Shown here: piece by piece, positions 47,101 to 58,122 of the stretch
How the letters are laid out: each line of letters opens with the position of its first letter
Numbering within the stretch: the stretch's first letter is position 1
Assembly: GCA_003550305.1 (NCBI GenBank)
Contig: QKYT01000006.1
Span: 421,457 to 485,456 of the forward strand
DNA: 64,000 bases
Source: Glomus cerebriforme
Taxonomy: Eukaryota > Glomeromycota > Glomeromycetes > Glomerales > Glomeraceae
Reading direction: 5' to 3'
Program-made: the position numbers and the translations under genes
The notes under the pieces: model-generated
Databases searched by the model: none
Told to the model about the DNA's origin: nothing
What the model saw: the letters and a program-made list of their open reading frames with translations, nothing else

Positions 47101-48329
47101 TGATAAAAAAAATGAAGAGATATATTATTATTTTGGATTCCTTACCTATATCAGATCCGATCTTCTTTAAATCTGATACAGAAGTGGCAGTAAAATCGTT
47201 TAAATTATGTTCATAACCATTTTCTACATTCGGTTGATTTGCATCCTCATCTTTTGTATTCTTTTCATTGAAAGTATCTAAAGCATAATTAATATTAAAA
47301 TAGCTACATAAATGTATTCACCAATTTAATAAAGAATAGGACGTTTACCGGTTTCAAGATATAACTTTTCTAACGACGCTTGTTTGGAATCAACATCATC
47401 ACTTATTGAAAACACTGAATCCGATTTGTTTGATTCCGATTTTGTATCCTGATTGAGTTTTTCATTTACTTCATGAATAATGTCTCCATTTAAAATTGCC
47501 TTATTTAATTCTTCATCATATTCATCTGGTATCGTAGTTGGAGTCGCGACCTCATCTATTATAGTTTCTTCTTCAGACGTTGGACTGGTTAAAGCTATTA
47601 TTTCTGAGGGTGTCTCAACTTTCATCCCATTCATGCGTTTTGGCTCAGCAACAAACACTTTTGGTTCAGCATCTCCTTCATATCCATCTTCTGTTCCAAA
47701 ATCTAAAACATCAACGTAGTAAATGTTATCAAAAATCATTAACCCGATTACAAAAAAAAAAAAAAATCACATACCTGAGCCAATTGTATTATTTTGCTCA
47801 ACTTTATTTTTATAATTACCACTTACTTTAGAATTATCCGTGTTTAAATCTAAGAAATCGGGCTCCTATTATGTTCAAAAGATTGTTTAATCGTTCACGT
47901 GTGTTTAGGGTTACTAAATTAAATCATAATTACCTCTTCAGTCGGTAATGGTTGACTGGGACCTGCTAATGGGGAGGTCTGCAGTTCTTCTGGGACATGG
48001 TTCTCAGTTTCGAACACGAAAAAAGCCTCACCAGCTTCTCCGATTTTCATTGGGACATCTACAACTTTCCCATTTACAATAACTTCGACCTAGATCAACA
48101 AGAGATTAGTTAAATCTTAAAAACCAATAATATTATTATTACTAAATACCTTTTTATCTTGAGGTCTTAGAACCAATAATTTACCAAATCGAACATGAAA
48201 AGGTGAACATGCTAGTTCACCATTAGGTTGTTTAACAACGATTACGTCAATTGCACCAGAAAGCGTCGCGGGATTGATTTCTCTGTAAAATTGATTCACA
48301 GTAGAAACTAACTTGTATACTGATTGCAT
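44170..48329 (-). CDS. PAH1: Phosphatidate phosphatase, lipin family
   Basis: About 15 exons. The N-lip domain opens with [32 protein letters not shown] and [20 protein letters not shown] (exon 1, 48329-48150). The middle is acidic and phospho-site-like (SDTELE twice, [17 protein letters not shown]). The C-lip HAD domain is marked by [20 protein letters not shown] (DxDxT catalytic motif), [18 protein letters not shown] and [16 protein letters not shown]. The C-terminal exon ends in a long Asp/Glu tail (44175-44340). It dephosphorylates phosphatidate to diacylglycerol at ER and nuclear membranes, controlling the split between storage lipid and phospholipid. MISM upstream (48338) was set aside since lipins start right before this hydrophobic motif. 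Convergent with OPI3. Confidence 0.93.
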
Positions 48330-48656
48330 ACTTATCAAGCAATCACTTAAAGTTTAAATGGCGATCGTTCGAGATTGCAACAACTGTTCGTATTTAATTT
48401 CGAAGATCAAGGTAATAACAGAAGCAAATGGATATAAACCAAATCAATTTATAACCAAATTTAGGAATACGGGAAATTTGGTCGCCCGATTGCCATTATG
48501 CGAATGATATCACTATTGCCGGCATGTATAAAATAACTTGATCACTCGATTTTTGAATTTTTGACATGTGGATCAATTTATGGTTATGAACATATAAGGG
48601 AAGTAACACCATCAGTCTAAATTAATTTTTTTTTGACTTTAAACGTGTAAATTCAA
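48330..48656. other. Divergent region PAH1 / LOTUS-like gene
   Basis: No ORF. Relatively GC-rich next to PAH1. Likely shared promoter. Confidence 0.5.
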
Positions 48657-49558
48657 ATGGTAAAAATTGAAATAGACTTTAGCCGATATTGTATTGGAAA
48701 AGGGAGGGAACAACAAGTGGAATTGTTATCCGATGATGAACATTCAGATTTCTATTCTCAAGAAGATTATGAAGAACTTAAGAAAATCGAAGAATGTATC
48801 AGAAATTTATGTAAGCAATTTATATTATTATAAGTACTGTAGTGTTATTAAAATATTAAAATGAAATATTAATATTTTTCATTTTAAACATGACAGTCTT
48901 GGTACACGAAAAGGTAACATTTATTAACGTTGACCAGATATTGGACTTATATTACAAGATCTATTGTAGTGAATTTGATTGGGATAATTTCGCGAGATCT
49001 TCTGATACAACATTATCTGAATTCATACGTGAAACTTGGCCCCAAAGTTTCAGAATTACAACTTGTACAGGCAACAACTCGGAATGGGTTTCTTTAATCG
49101 ATTCAAGTGAATATTTTGACACTTTTCAAGTTACAAAGAAAGCGAAATCTAATGGTTATGATAAAGATTTATATGATATCAGATTCGGTCGTGATATTGG
49201 CAGGATTGATAATGAAAAGCAGTTAAAAAAGCAAAAGCAAAAAGCCGAGCAAATTTTATGGAAAACACGAAATTTAGTTCCAAACCGAGCAATTTTATAT
49301 CCATGCTGTCTGGAATTACTATATAAAGAATTTTATAAAGAGAATGTTGATATTAAATCAACAGAGTATCGAAGTTTATCAGAATTAATGCGTAATTCCA
49401 TGATCTGGAAGCCTCTTGGAAATGATAAATTCATTGCAATCAGAGCTGAAAATCAAAAGTGCGACACTTTACTATTAAAGAAAGAAGAACTTGCAAAACT
49501 GAGTGACTTGCAATTCGGTGCAATATCAATTATAACAGGTAAATACTATGGTGACTAG
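48657..49558 (+). CDS. Unknown protein with two possible LOTUS/OST-HTH-like segments
   Basis: Two exons (48657-48810 and 48897-49558) in phase give 271 residues. The acidic N-terminus (LLSDDEHSDFYSQEDYEEL) is followed by two segments of similar layout: VDQILDLYYKIYCSEFDWDN with TTLSEFIRETWPQSFRI, and LELLYKEFYKENVDIKSTEY with RSLSELMRNSMIWKPL then FIAIRA. The helix-helix-helix-wing order with L-x-E-hydrophobic motif recalls OST-HTH/LOTUS winged helices that bind RNA or DEAD-box helicases. The similarity is by eye and weak. A basic stretch (KQLKKQKQKAEQ) links them. No enzyme motif. Confidence 0.65.
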
Positions 49559-49657
49559 GAAAAAGTATAAAATCAAATACAATCATTGGAATTATAAGAA
49601 TGTTTTAATATATCTTGAGATTTTACTTAATATTGCTTAAAAATAATACACCCATTT

Positions 49658-50611
49658 CTACCAACTTCTTTTTTCTCTTTTCATCGTTTTCTTTTTTGCT
49701 TTTTCTTTATCCCGCTGTTGTTTTTCCAAAAGTTTACGATTCTTTTCTTTTTCTTCCTCGTGTTGCTTTTTCAATTGCTCTCTTTGTAATTGTTCTCTTT
49801 GTTTTACTTGTTCTGCATTGCGGTTGGCTTGTAACAAATCTTTCATGTAAAATGAAATAAGATTTTTAATTGATTTGAAATCTTAATAATCTTAAAAATA
49901 AAATAATATGTACTGTTATTAATTTCCTTAGTTTCACTTCTGTCTTTATATTGGATTTCCGCTTCTCCATCTTCATTTTCTACAACCTCGTCCAAATCAT
50001 AGCTATATCTTGCAAGCAATTTCTCGCGTCTTTTGCGTTCTTCTTTCGAAAGTTGTTTTTTTGTATTACGAAGTGACGTAGTGGATTCGGTAGATATTGA
50101 AACACCCGATTTTTGTTGTAAAGCTTCGCTTTCTTTAAGTTATAATATGTTATAATACTTATAAAATTTTTTGGTACATAAAAAGGAAATTATAATACCC
50201 CCTGTCTCTTTTTCGTGTTTTTTCTCAATCTCTTTAATTTTTTGTTCCTCTTCGTTAAATTCGGTCCATGCATTGAAAATATCGTCTATTATCGATCCTG
50301 ATGGTGTATCCTCAATGAAGATTGGAAAAAAAAAAATTAAATACAATAACCAAATCATTCAATTAAATTTATTAAATATTCTCACTGTTGCACCCGATAT
50401 AAATTCGGAAATGGCCTCTCGCTTTTCCGATTCTTCTAATGAATCATCGCTGATAATTCCTGCAATGTACTCATCAAACGTCTAATTAAACAAATTAAAC
50501 AGTAAATTTTAATTTAAATTCACTTTGTTAATAAGCACCATAGTTAACAAGTACCTCATCATGTAAGCCAATAGTGGATAATTGTTTTTTAATAAGTTGT
50601 ACTAGATTCAT
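49658..50611 (-). CDS. CCDC43: CCDC43-family coiled-coil protein
   Basis: Five exons or so from ATG 50611: MNLVQLIKKQLSTIGLHDE, TFDEYIAGIISDDSLEESEK, SGSIIDDIFNAWTEFNEEEQ, then LSKEERKRREKLLARYSYDL and a basic coiled-coil tail (MKDLLQANRNAEQVKQREQL ... KKKTMKREKRSW) to 49658. The order of a short helical PWI-like N-terminus, E-rich linker, K-x-L-x-A-x-Y motif and highly charged C-terminal coil matches animal CCDC43, whose function is not settled. ORFs on the plus strand across the coil are shadows. It is divergent from the LanC-like gene with about 160 bp between ATGs. Confidence 0.8.
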
Positions 50612-50770
50612 AACGGAATAATTTATACTTTAAATGCAGCTAGCTATAATTTATATAAAGTAACAAGTTGGCAAACTATGCGGACTGTGACAGTGTGACG
50701 TATCTTGAAATCATTTACCAATATAACTTGAAAAAAGAGCCGATCCAAATTTATTTATTTCTTTATAACA

Positions 50771-52273
50771 ATGACTGAGCGTTATCTGAAAAACACGCTG
50801 AGCCTTCCGAGTGTTAGCGACACTAATCCTGAAATGCTTGATCACTTTGTAAAATTTAATACTGAAAAGATACTCTTCAATTATCCAATATCACATTATT
50901 CTCGAGACTATAGTATATATGCTGGTAAGTGCGTTCAAGAAATATTATTTTTTCCTGTAGTCATTAATTTTTTTTAAAAATTTAGGGTATGCTGGTATAG
51001 CTTTCACGTACTTCCACCTACACCAACTTAACCCCAATTTGACTATTGCTGGTGACAAAGTTGGGCTTTTGTGCACGACATATCTTTCAGCTGCATTATC
51101 CGCAGTTAAGAAAACTACAGAAAACCATATTGGATTTTTAGACAGTCATGTTGGACCTCTAGCTTTAGCTGTTGTGGCTTATTATACTATAGAGAATAAA
51201 CCCCATGAAGCTTTAAATTATATGAATTTAATTCTCGATAAGTACCATCCTTTAGCAATAAAAGAGAAATCTAATGAATTGTTGTACGGACGTGCAGGAT
51301 ATATTTATGCGTTAAAATTTATACAAAATTATTGTTTTGATAATATAGAGATCATGCAAAGATTAACAGATGACAAAATTAAAGAAATTTTTGAGTTAAT
51401 TATTGTAGAAGGTCAAAAAGGCGGAGTAGATTCTGATAGTATTGAGAAACCTCCATTAATGTGGACTTGGCATGGCAAGGAATATCTTGGAGCTGTGCAT
51501 GGTGTTGGTAAGTGATTTCTTTAATGAATTGTCGCGTATTTTTATAAATTATAATCATTAATAGAAAAAAAAAGCCGGTATTATTGCTATCCTATTACAA
51601 TTTAAAAATCTTGCCGAACCATATTTGGATGAGTTATTTCAAACAATGGAATGGCTAGCTAATGTTGCATTTGAGAATGGTAATTATCCTTCGAGCTTAT
51701 CAAAGCGTGAAGATCACTTAGTTCAGTGAGTACGCTATTATAATTATTGTTAAGACTATGATTAATTATTGATAAAATATATTCTGGATTGATGAGCGGG
51801 ATGATTTAAAATTTAATAGAGTATGCCATGGCGCTCCAGGAATTGTTCCAGCATTTTTGAAGATATATGAATTATATCCAACACGTGCAACTTCTTCAAC
51901 TTTATTGTCTGCAGCTATTAAATCATCTGACTTGATATGGGAACGTGGCATTTTGAAAAAAGGTCTTACGGGCCTCTGTCATAATGCTGTTGGAAATGCT
52001 TATTCATTCCTCCTCCTTTATCTTGTTACTAAAGATGAGAAGCAATTACAAAGAGCACTCGCATTTGGATTTCACGCAAGTCAATGGGAAAAAGAAACTG
52101 AAAAGAGACATATCAGAGTTCCGGATAGGCCTTGGAGTTTATGGGAAGGTCTTGCTGGAGGAGTTATGTTTTGGGGAGATTTATCAACAGTATTAAGAGA
52201 TGTAAAAGCAAATCAAGGATTGAAAGTGGCCCAAGAAAAAGTTCTCGGGTTCCCTTGCTTTACTGATTTGTAA
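50771..52273 (+). CDS. LanC-like protein (LANCL family)
   Basis: Five exons from ATG 50771 (MTERYLKNTLSLPS) to TAA at 52271-52273. A seven-fold helical toroid is indicated by repeated G-x-x-G motifs: YGRAGYIYAL, HGVAGIIAILLQ, HGAPGIVPAFLKI, GLCHNAVGNAYSFLL and LWEGLAGGVMFWGDL. Zinc ligands are the Cys in VCHGAPG and the Cys-His of GLCHNAVGN. The usual Trp before the first CHG is Val here, a consequence of the exon junction (HLVQ|VCHG, split codon). Eukaryotic LANCLs are reported to bind glutathione or to add it to dehydroamino acids, and are not lantibiotic synthases. Cytosolic. Confidence 0.9.
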
Positions 52274-52380
52274 CTTTCGAAATAATTTTTAAATTATAAA
52301 ACAAAAATAAATTTATAAATAAATGTTATCAATGAAAATAAAAATTGAATAAGTTTACATTTACTATGTAATTTTCTCTA

Positions 52381-53001
52381 TTATAATCTTGGACCATCAA
52401 CTAAAACACAAGGACCACCGCTAAGCAAATCCATTCCCGCTTGATTTGCATAATCTTGGCATTCAGTATCTTCAGCTCCGGGTTGTAACCAAACTTTTTT
52501 AATTCCAAGCTAAAAGAATAAATAAAATATTATTATTTGAACAAATAGAAAGAAATAAATAATCATTGAACCTTACTTCATTAGCTTCCTCTAGAATAGT
52601 TTTAGTAATTTTTGGAGGAGTAATAATTGAGACAGAAACATCATTATGATTAAGGTTTGAGATTAATGAAGAAAGATTTGGAGCACATTGTAAACCTTCG
52701 ATTGATTTTTCATTCTAATAAAATTAAAGATCAATTAGAAGAAACGTGAGAGTTTATATATGAAATAAAATTCATACCGGATTGATTGGAGTTACAGGAC
52801 GATTATTAGCCATATACCTAAATGTTTAATTTGATTTAAATTAAATTTTTTTAAAAAAATTGAACATATTTATATTTATGGATACCATTTTAGAACTTTG
52901 TTTCCGTATTTTGTTGGCACACTAGAAGCACCCACAACAGCGTAATGAGAAGAAGAAAAAAATTCTTTTATTAAATTTGCTGTTTTTGCACGAGTTTTCA
53001 T
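52381..53001 (-). CDS. CoA-binding (Rossmann) domain protein, YccU-like
   Basis: Four exons from ATG 53001: MKTRAKTANLIKEFFSSSHY with AVVGASSVPTKYGNKVLKW (Rossmann glycine region), YMANNRPVTPINPNEKSIEG, then NLNHNDVSVSIITPPKITKT, then LGIKKVWLQPGAEDTECQDY and GGPCVLVDGPRL to 52381. Small CoA_binding_2 proteins of about 140 residues are common in bacteria and fungi, with unknown substrate. The Q-P-G-A motif and the closing G-P-C are family features. The upstream Met (MHCSTC...) was not used because it lies beyond the likely 5' end. Confidence 0.85.
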
Positions 53002-53937
53002 TTTAGAAAAAAATTGATCAACAAAATTAAAAAAGTGCATTTTTATATGCCAAACGCACGTGGAACAATGCAATAATTGTAATAATTATTGTTCGCACGG
53101 ACGTTTGTCGATTACGCGTAACAATGCATAATTGATTGAGTAGATTATAATTATTCTTAGTGTTAGAGGGAGAATATTTTTCTCTTGTGAATGTAATCAA
53201 ATCATTTTTGTTTATGATATTCACGCTTCAAAGATGTCATAACTGAAGCTAACAATAATTATACACAGTTATAAAGTATATCACGTGATCTTTTCAGATA
53301 AGGCAAAGATAATTTATATAACTGAATAAGTTCTTTCTTTAGTATTAAAGAAAATAACTCATCTATCTTTAGTTGACTTAGATCGTGATTGTGATTGTGA
53401 TTGAAATTGAAATTGTCAATTAAATTTTTTTGGAGATTAAAAATTCTATATGAAATTTCAATCACGTTTTTTGGTTTTTATGAAGACACAATGCGTAATT
53501 TTAAAAACCAATTTTTTTTTAGCGAACGAGAATTTATGAGATGAAAGGCAAACGATAGTTAAACGATATGTTTCATTAAATTTAGCGCTTGAAAAAAAAT
53601 TGATTTTTTTTAATAAAGATTTATTATTGTCATTAGAATTTATTAATTACTATATCACAATTATCTAATATTATTATATTGGGGGATTAAAGGAAATAAA
53701 AAATTTGTGTCCTCCAACGTCATTGTTAGAGTTAGATACATATTTATGAAAATAATTATAACAGAAATAAACTTCTGAACGATCACTAGAGAAAAAATAC
53801 AAAATAAAATTATTCCTACCTCTTTTTTCAAAAAAAAAAAAAAAAAAAATAGAAACCGAAATTAAAATGATATCAGAAGTACTACATCCCCCCGAGTCTA
53901 GCGTAAAATGTAATATAGTAAATGGAGGAAAGAAAAA
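53002..53937. other. Intergenic region CoA-binding gene / H2A
   Basis: No supported ORF. It contains CACGTG at 53282-53287 inside a TATCACGTGATC palindrome, a tgattg microsatellite at about 53384-53415, and the 3' flank of the H2A gene. Confidence 0.6.
53384..53415. repeat. tgattg / gaaatt microsatellite
   Basis: Tandem gattgt and gaaatt hexamers, imperfect, about 5 copies. Confidence 0.7.
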
Positions 53938-54504
53938 TCATGCCGTTTTTTGAACAGCAGGAGATTTTCCACCGGCTTTAGGTTTCTTTGGAGATGGGTT
54001 TACAGAACCACTACCAACCACAACAGTCTTCTTTTCACCTTTCTTCTTGGGAAGTAATTCGACGTGAATATTTGGAAGAACACCACCCTCAGCGATATGG
54101 ACGTGTCGCAATAAGATATTAAGTTCTTCATCGTTTCGTATAGCCAATTGTAAATGTCTAGGGATAATTCTTTGTTTCTTGTTATCTCTCGCAGCATTAC
54201 CGGCAAGTTCGAGTACTTCTGCAGTTAAATATTCTAGGACGGCGGCCAAGTATACAGGAGCACCAGCACCAATACGGTCAGCATATCTACCCTTCTTGAG
54301 AAGACGGCTCATACGACCGACAGGAAAGGTAAGACCTGCTTTAACACTCTTTGTTACTTTTTGAGGGGTTGTTATTGCTTTCGCTCCTTTGCGTTGTTTA
54401 GTTTTTGTTTTTCCGCCTTCTTCCGGAGCGGGTGGAGCGGTGTTTTCGGTGTTACGGCCACGAGAGCTTCTTCCAGCAGAGTCACCTCTTTCTACAGCAG
54501 ACAT
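53938..54504 (-). CDS. Histone H2A with extended N- and C-tails
   Basis: 188 residues, intronless, from [16 protein letters not shown]. The histone fold begins at about residue 55 with [20 protein letters not shown] and continues with [40 protein letters not shown] and [15 protein letters not shown], with the nucleosome acidic patch residues kept (RNDEELN). Canonical H2A starts this core at about residue 20, so the N-tail is about 35 residues longer and Pro/Lys-rich ([18 protein letters not shown]). The C-tail is also long and contains SPKKPK, resembling plant-type H2A SPKK minor-groove motifs; there is no SQ-E/D phosphorylation motif. The longer frame to 54657 (hydrophobic) is rejected since it crosses into the promoter. 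A TATA box at 54664-54672 supports a nearby 5' end. Confidence 0.9.
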   Translation of the reverse strand: MSAVERGDSAGRSSRGRNTENTAPPAPEEGGKTKTKQRKGAKAITTPQKVTKSVKAGLTFPVGRMSRLLKKGRYADRIGAGAPVYLAAVLEYLTAEVLELAGNAARDNKKQRIIPRHLQLAIRNDEELNILLRHVHIAEGGVLPNIHVELLPKKKGEKKTVVVGSGSVNPSPKKPKAGGKSPAVQKTA

Positions 54505-54663
54505 TATTGAAATAAAAAGCTTGGGATAATAAAATGTAAAGTTTCTTTTAAGTATAAGAAGTATTAAAGGAAGTGTCAAAGAGACTTGACAATATTTGAA
54601 TTTATTTGTGGTTAGGAGGAAGAGTTTTTGAATCAAAAAAAAAAACGATATTGACAAGTAGCT

Positions 54664-54672
54664 CTTTATATA
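54664..54672 (-). promoter_or_regulatory. TATA box for H2A
   Basis: The minus strand reads TATATAAAG about 160 bp before the ATG at 54504. Confidence 0.6.
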
Positions 54673-54796
54673 ACCGTGTCGTGTTTTGTGATGAGTGATT
54701 TGTGTTACCTTTGATCCTACAAGCCACTAATGATAAATAATGACAAACGCGTGTCACGATATTTGATTCTTCAATATATTTTTAGTTACTAATTGC

Positions 54797-54815
54797 TTAC
54801 GTCACGTATATAAAG
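54797..54815 (+). promoter_or_regulatory. CRE + TATA on the plus strand with no ORF behind it
   Basis: TTACGTCA at 54797-54804 is followed at 54807-54815 by TATATAAAG. Together with the minus-strand TATA of H2A this forms a divergent promoter arrangement about 135 bp wide. No coding frame follows on the plus strand before MED4's 3' end. Confidence 0.45.
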
Positions 54816-55143
54816 CCTGTTTTCCTAAAAATAGACGAGTTTGTAGTCGCGTGAAAAGATCCGATTTTTTATTTTGTTTAATTTGGGTCATCGCGTTAGT
54901 GTTTAACGTGGCAGAATGAATGTTTAGTTCGATCAAAACATTTGTTTCCTACTATTGTATAAAGTTTGAACGTGTACTTTTTATATTGTTGATCAATTTT
55001 TTTGTTTCCCGAAATTTCCGAATTTGAAATCTCGATCATTTTTATACTCATCATCTCGTGATATTAGCATACATTATATATAAGCTTTATTAAATTATAA
55101 TTTGTTTAACAAGATTCACTATAAGTTTTTATTATACGTAAAT

Positions 55144-56128
55144 TCATTCTAATTCAGGATTCAAATCCAAATTGAAAGCTTCTGTTTGATTTGTTTGCTG
55201 CACAATTTCAACCGAGCCAAAAGAATTTGATCTTGCGTGTGTTTCATCCAAATTCACTACATGATCAAGTTCCTCATCATCATCTTCTTCCTCGTCCTCT
55301 TCTCCACGAGAATGCTCTTCTATTGGATTTAAATCAAATAAGTTTCAGACAATAAAAATATAATATACTAATTTCAATCGCATATTACCATCTTCAAAAC
55401 TTTCATCTGCGTATTGTCGAAATAATAATCCCATTCGCATGTGTGATTCATCGGGATAAGGTGGATATGCTATCATCGAAGAGGGTATTGCAGGATTGAA
55501 ATGTGGTGGAGCTGATGTATATTGGCTTAGTTTGTTAGCATACTCCAATATATCCTTGGCACTCACTTGAGCTATTATTAAAAGTTGGGATCAAAATATG
55601 ACATCTGAAGAAATGAGAACGAAGATGAGAAATACGATAAAAATCATAATAGTGTTTAATTATTAATTACATTCTTCTGTCATTCGAATGGCTCGTTTTA
55701 TTATAAGTGCTTCATCCAGACATACATCGAGTTGTTCTTTTCCCGTTTTCAGTGCCAAAGCAAAATCCATTAATGCTTGATTTTCTGCGTCAATTTCATT
55801 TTCCATTTGTAAAAGTTTACGATGAACTTTTTGATGTTCTTCGACTGTTAATTTTATAAGATAAAGTTATTAAACATGAATTAAGATTAAATTAAATTCT
55901 TTTATATAATTCCTTACTCAAATCAAGTCCTTTTTGTAATTTTTTATCTAATGCTATAATCTCTTTCATTATTTCTATCGGCGTTTGATTTATTTGTTTC
56001 TTTCCTTCCGAGTATCCTGCAATCGCAGTAAAAAAATGGTCTATTAAACCTTCATACTCGATCAAACAACCTTTAACTGGTGTGGTTATTTCGTTTGGGA
56101 ATTCCTCTGATTGAAGAAAACTAGACAT
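55144..56128 (-). CDS. MED4: Mediator complex subunit 4
   Basis: Four to five exons from ATG 56128: MSSFLQSEEFPNEITTPVKG, LIDHFFTAIAGYSEGKKQIN, coiled-coil VEEHQKVHRKLLQMENEID, then KDILEYANKLSQYTSAPPHF with NPAIPSS and PYPDESHMRMGLLFRQYADE, ending in an acidic tail (EEDEEEDDDEELDHV) to 55144. The motif S-x-Y-T-S-A-P-P followed by P-x-P-x-E-x-x-M-R-x-G-L-L is the diagnostic Med4 signature. Med4 is a core subunit of the Mediator middle module and acts in nuclear Pol II transcription. The tail is longer and more acidic than in yeast Med4. It is divergent from the methyltransferase (about 120 bp). Confidence 0.9.
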
Positions 56129-56251
56129 TTGAAATTTGTTCTCTTTGCATCTATATTGTTACACCGAATTCTATAGCTGCTCGAGTTTCTTACATCATGT
56201 GATAAACTGATTATCAATTTATATCCACTAAAAATTTCTCTCGATTAAACA

Positions 56252-57515
56252 ATGTCGACAAACTGTTAAGTTCTTTTTTTATTCCCTTCATTATTATTTT
56301 ATTAAGAATATATTATCCAACTAATCTAAAGTACTAAAATAGTAGAAATTCTTCCCGATGATGCGACTGAATATCGAACCAAAGAATACTGGGAAACCCG
56401 TTATTCAAAGTTGTTATTTAATTTTTATGTTTATCTGTATATATTTAATTTATTAAATTTGTCGAATTAATTTTTGGATAAATTAATTAAGAGAACCACC
56501 TGAAGTTTCTTTTGATTGGTTTAAATCTTATAAAGAACTAAAGCCATTATTTGATGTACATCTACCTGACAAAAATGTATCGATACTAGTGTTGGGATGT
56601 GGTAACTCTAGTATGATCATAATCATAATAAAATTTTTTATGTACTTAATTATTTTTATTTAAATTTGCTTTTCTTTTTTTGTATGGACGAAATCGTAAT
56701 TATTTATAATAGCATTGTCAGAAGATATGTATGATGATGGATATCATAATATAACAAATATTGATTTTTCAGAAACTGTAATTGAAAACATGCGATCTCG
56801 ATGTAAGGACAGAACTGAAATGACATGTAAGACCTTAATGAAAAGGTTGTTTAATGCGAATTATTAAAAATGTTTGCTTATTTATAATCGTTTAAAAAAA
56901 GGGAGTGTAATGGATATCCGTGATCTCGCTTTTCCCGATAGGACATTTGATATTGTGATTGATAAAGGTATGTGAAAAACTTACATTAATGAAAAAAAAG
57001 ATTAAGATATTTTAACTTGTACGCATTTTAATATTCTAGGGACGATGGACGCATTAATGTGTGATGAAGGCGATGTTTGGGATCCAAAACCCGAAGTTAT
57101 TGAGAATGTAAAAAAAGAAGTCGACGAAGTAATGAGGTATTTTGATTTTATTTATGTAACAATTTCTTGTTTGCATTGATAAATACAGTTTCTTTTCCTT
57201 TAAAAGGGTATTAAAAGTCGGTGGAAAGGTACCGAATTATATTCCTTATATATTAAGAAGACATCTTGTTGATAAAATAATTTTTGTGTTTTTAGTTTAT
57301 ATATATAACATTTGGACAACCACATTTTCGTCGCCGATATTTAGAGAGATCATGTTGGGAAGTAAAAATAGAAACATTAGGTAGGCATAACAGGTTTATT
57401 TAAAATGTAAACATCAATTGTGAATATTATAACTAACTTTTGGATCGGCAAAGGCGAATCATTTCATTATTTCTTTTATTACATGACAGTTAAATTTGCA
57501 GATGAAGTTATGTAA
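56252..57515 (+). CDS. Class I SAM methyltransferase, EEF1AKMT4 (ECE2)-like
   Basis: Exon 1 is only 13 nt (56252-56264, MSTN plus one base). Following exons join to [39 protein letters not shown], motif [20 protein letters not shown], motif [17 protein letters not shown], then [53 protein letters not shown] and a final [19 protein letters not shown] ending at 57513-57515. The F-x-x-x-P-H-F-R-x-R-x-Y and the W-x-x-x-x-x-x-x-G-x-x-F-H-Y-x-x-Y motifs match EEF1AKMT4, a lysine methyltransferase of elongation factor eEF1A. The family assignment is good, the substrate is inferred. The first donor is GTTAAG, a variant. Confidence 0.85.
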
Positions 57516-58122
57516 CTTTTTCTTTTCTGGAAGATCAATTGTTTATTTTCTGTATAATTACATTAAAATTTTTTAATTTGGTTTTTTTCCTTATTTCAAA
57601 TTTGCCATTTCAAGTTGAAGAAAGAAACTTTTCTTTTCGTTCACATCCAAGTGATCCAACCCATTAAGAAAATTAATCGTCATTTACTAAAATAATAATC
57701 TTAAGTTTCAAGTACCAGAAATTTCTGAATTTACAAATGCTATAGATGATATATATATATATTATTAAGATATTTTTAGTCCATATGATAAATTTTCTAT
57801 TGAACCTAAAGGAGTAGTACAATACCAAGATTGAGATTTCATATATGAATGAAAGAGTTAATCAAGGATAATCTCTAATATACACTCACAAGAATCACAA
57901 GAATCATTAGCTTCACGATTTGAGCTATATTTATAATTTCACCCAATTCGATCTACAAAATTAGAATTTCAGTGTTTGGCCAAAAAACTTTTTGGTCAGA
58001 AACACTAACTTTAGTGATTTCATAGTATTGCTGTGGCCATACTCTGATATTAAGAAATAAATGCAAGTAATGAAATTATATAATAATATTTAAATTATGA
58101 AATTATATTTATAACTTTTAAA
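57516..58122. other. Intergenic region methyltransferase / HTD2, with palindrome
   Basis: Convergent 3' flanks, no gene. A 36-bp imperfect palindrome lies at 57971-58006. Confidence 0.55.
57971..58006. repeat. 36-bp palindrome with hAT-like ends
   Basis: agtgtttggccaaaaa and its near-complement ttggtcagaaacact flank a short loop. The preceding base gives cagtgttt, similar to the ends of the hAT relic in this window, so it may be a footprint of an excised or collapsed element. Confidence 0.55.

Larger units (their letters stand above)
54505..55143. other. Intergenic region H2A / MED4
   Basis: No ORF. Contains the two opposed TATA boxes. The stretch 54820-55080 is more GC-rich than typical spacer and could be a transcribed noncoding region. 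Confidence 0.55.

Noticed and set aside
54505..54657. N-terminal extension of H2A
   Set aside because: Hydrophobic, reaches the TATA box, not histone-like; start placed at 54504.
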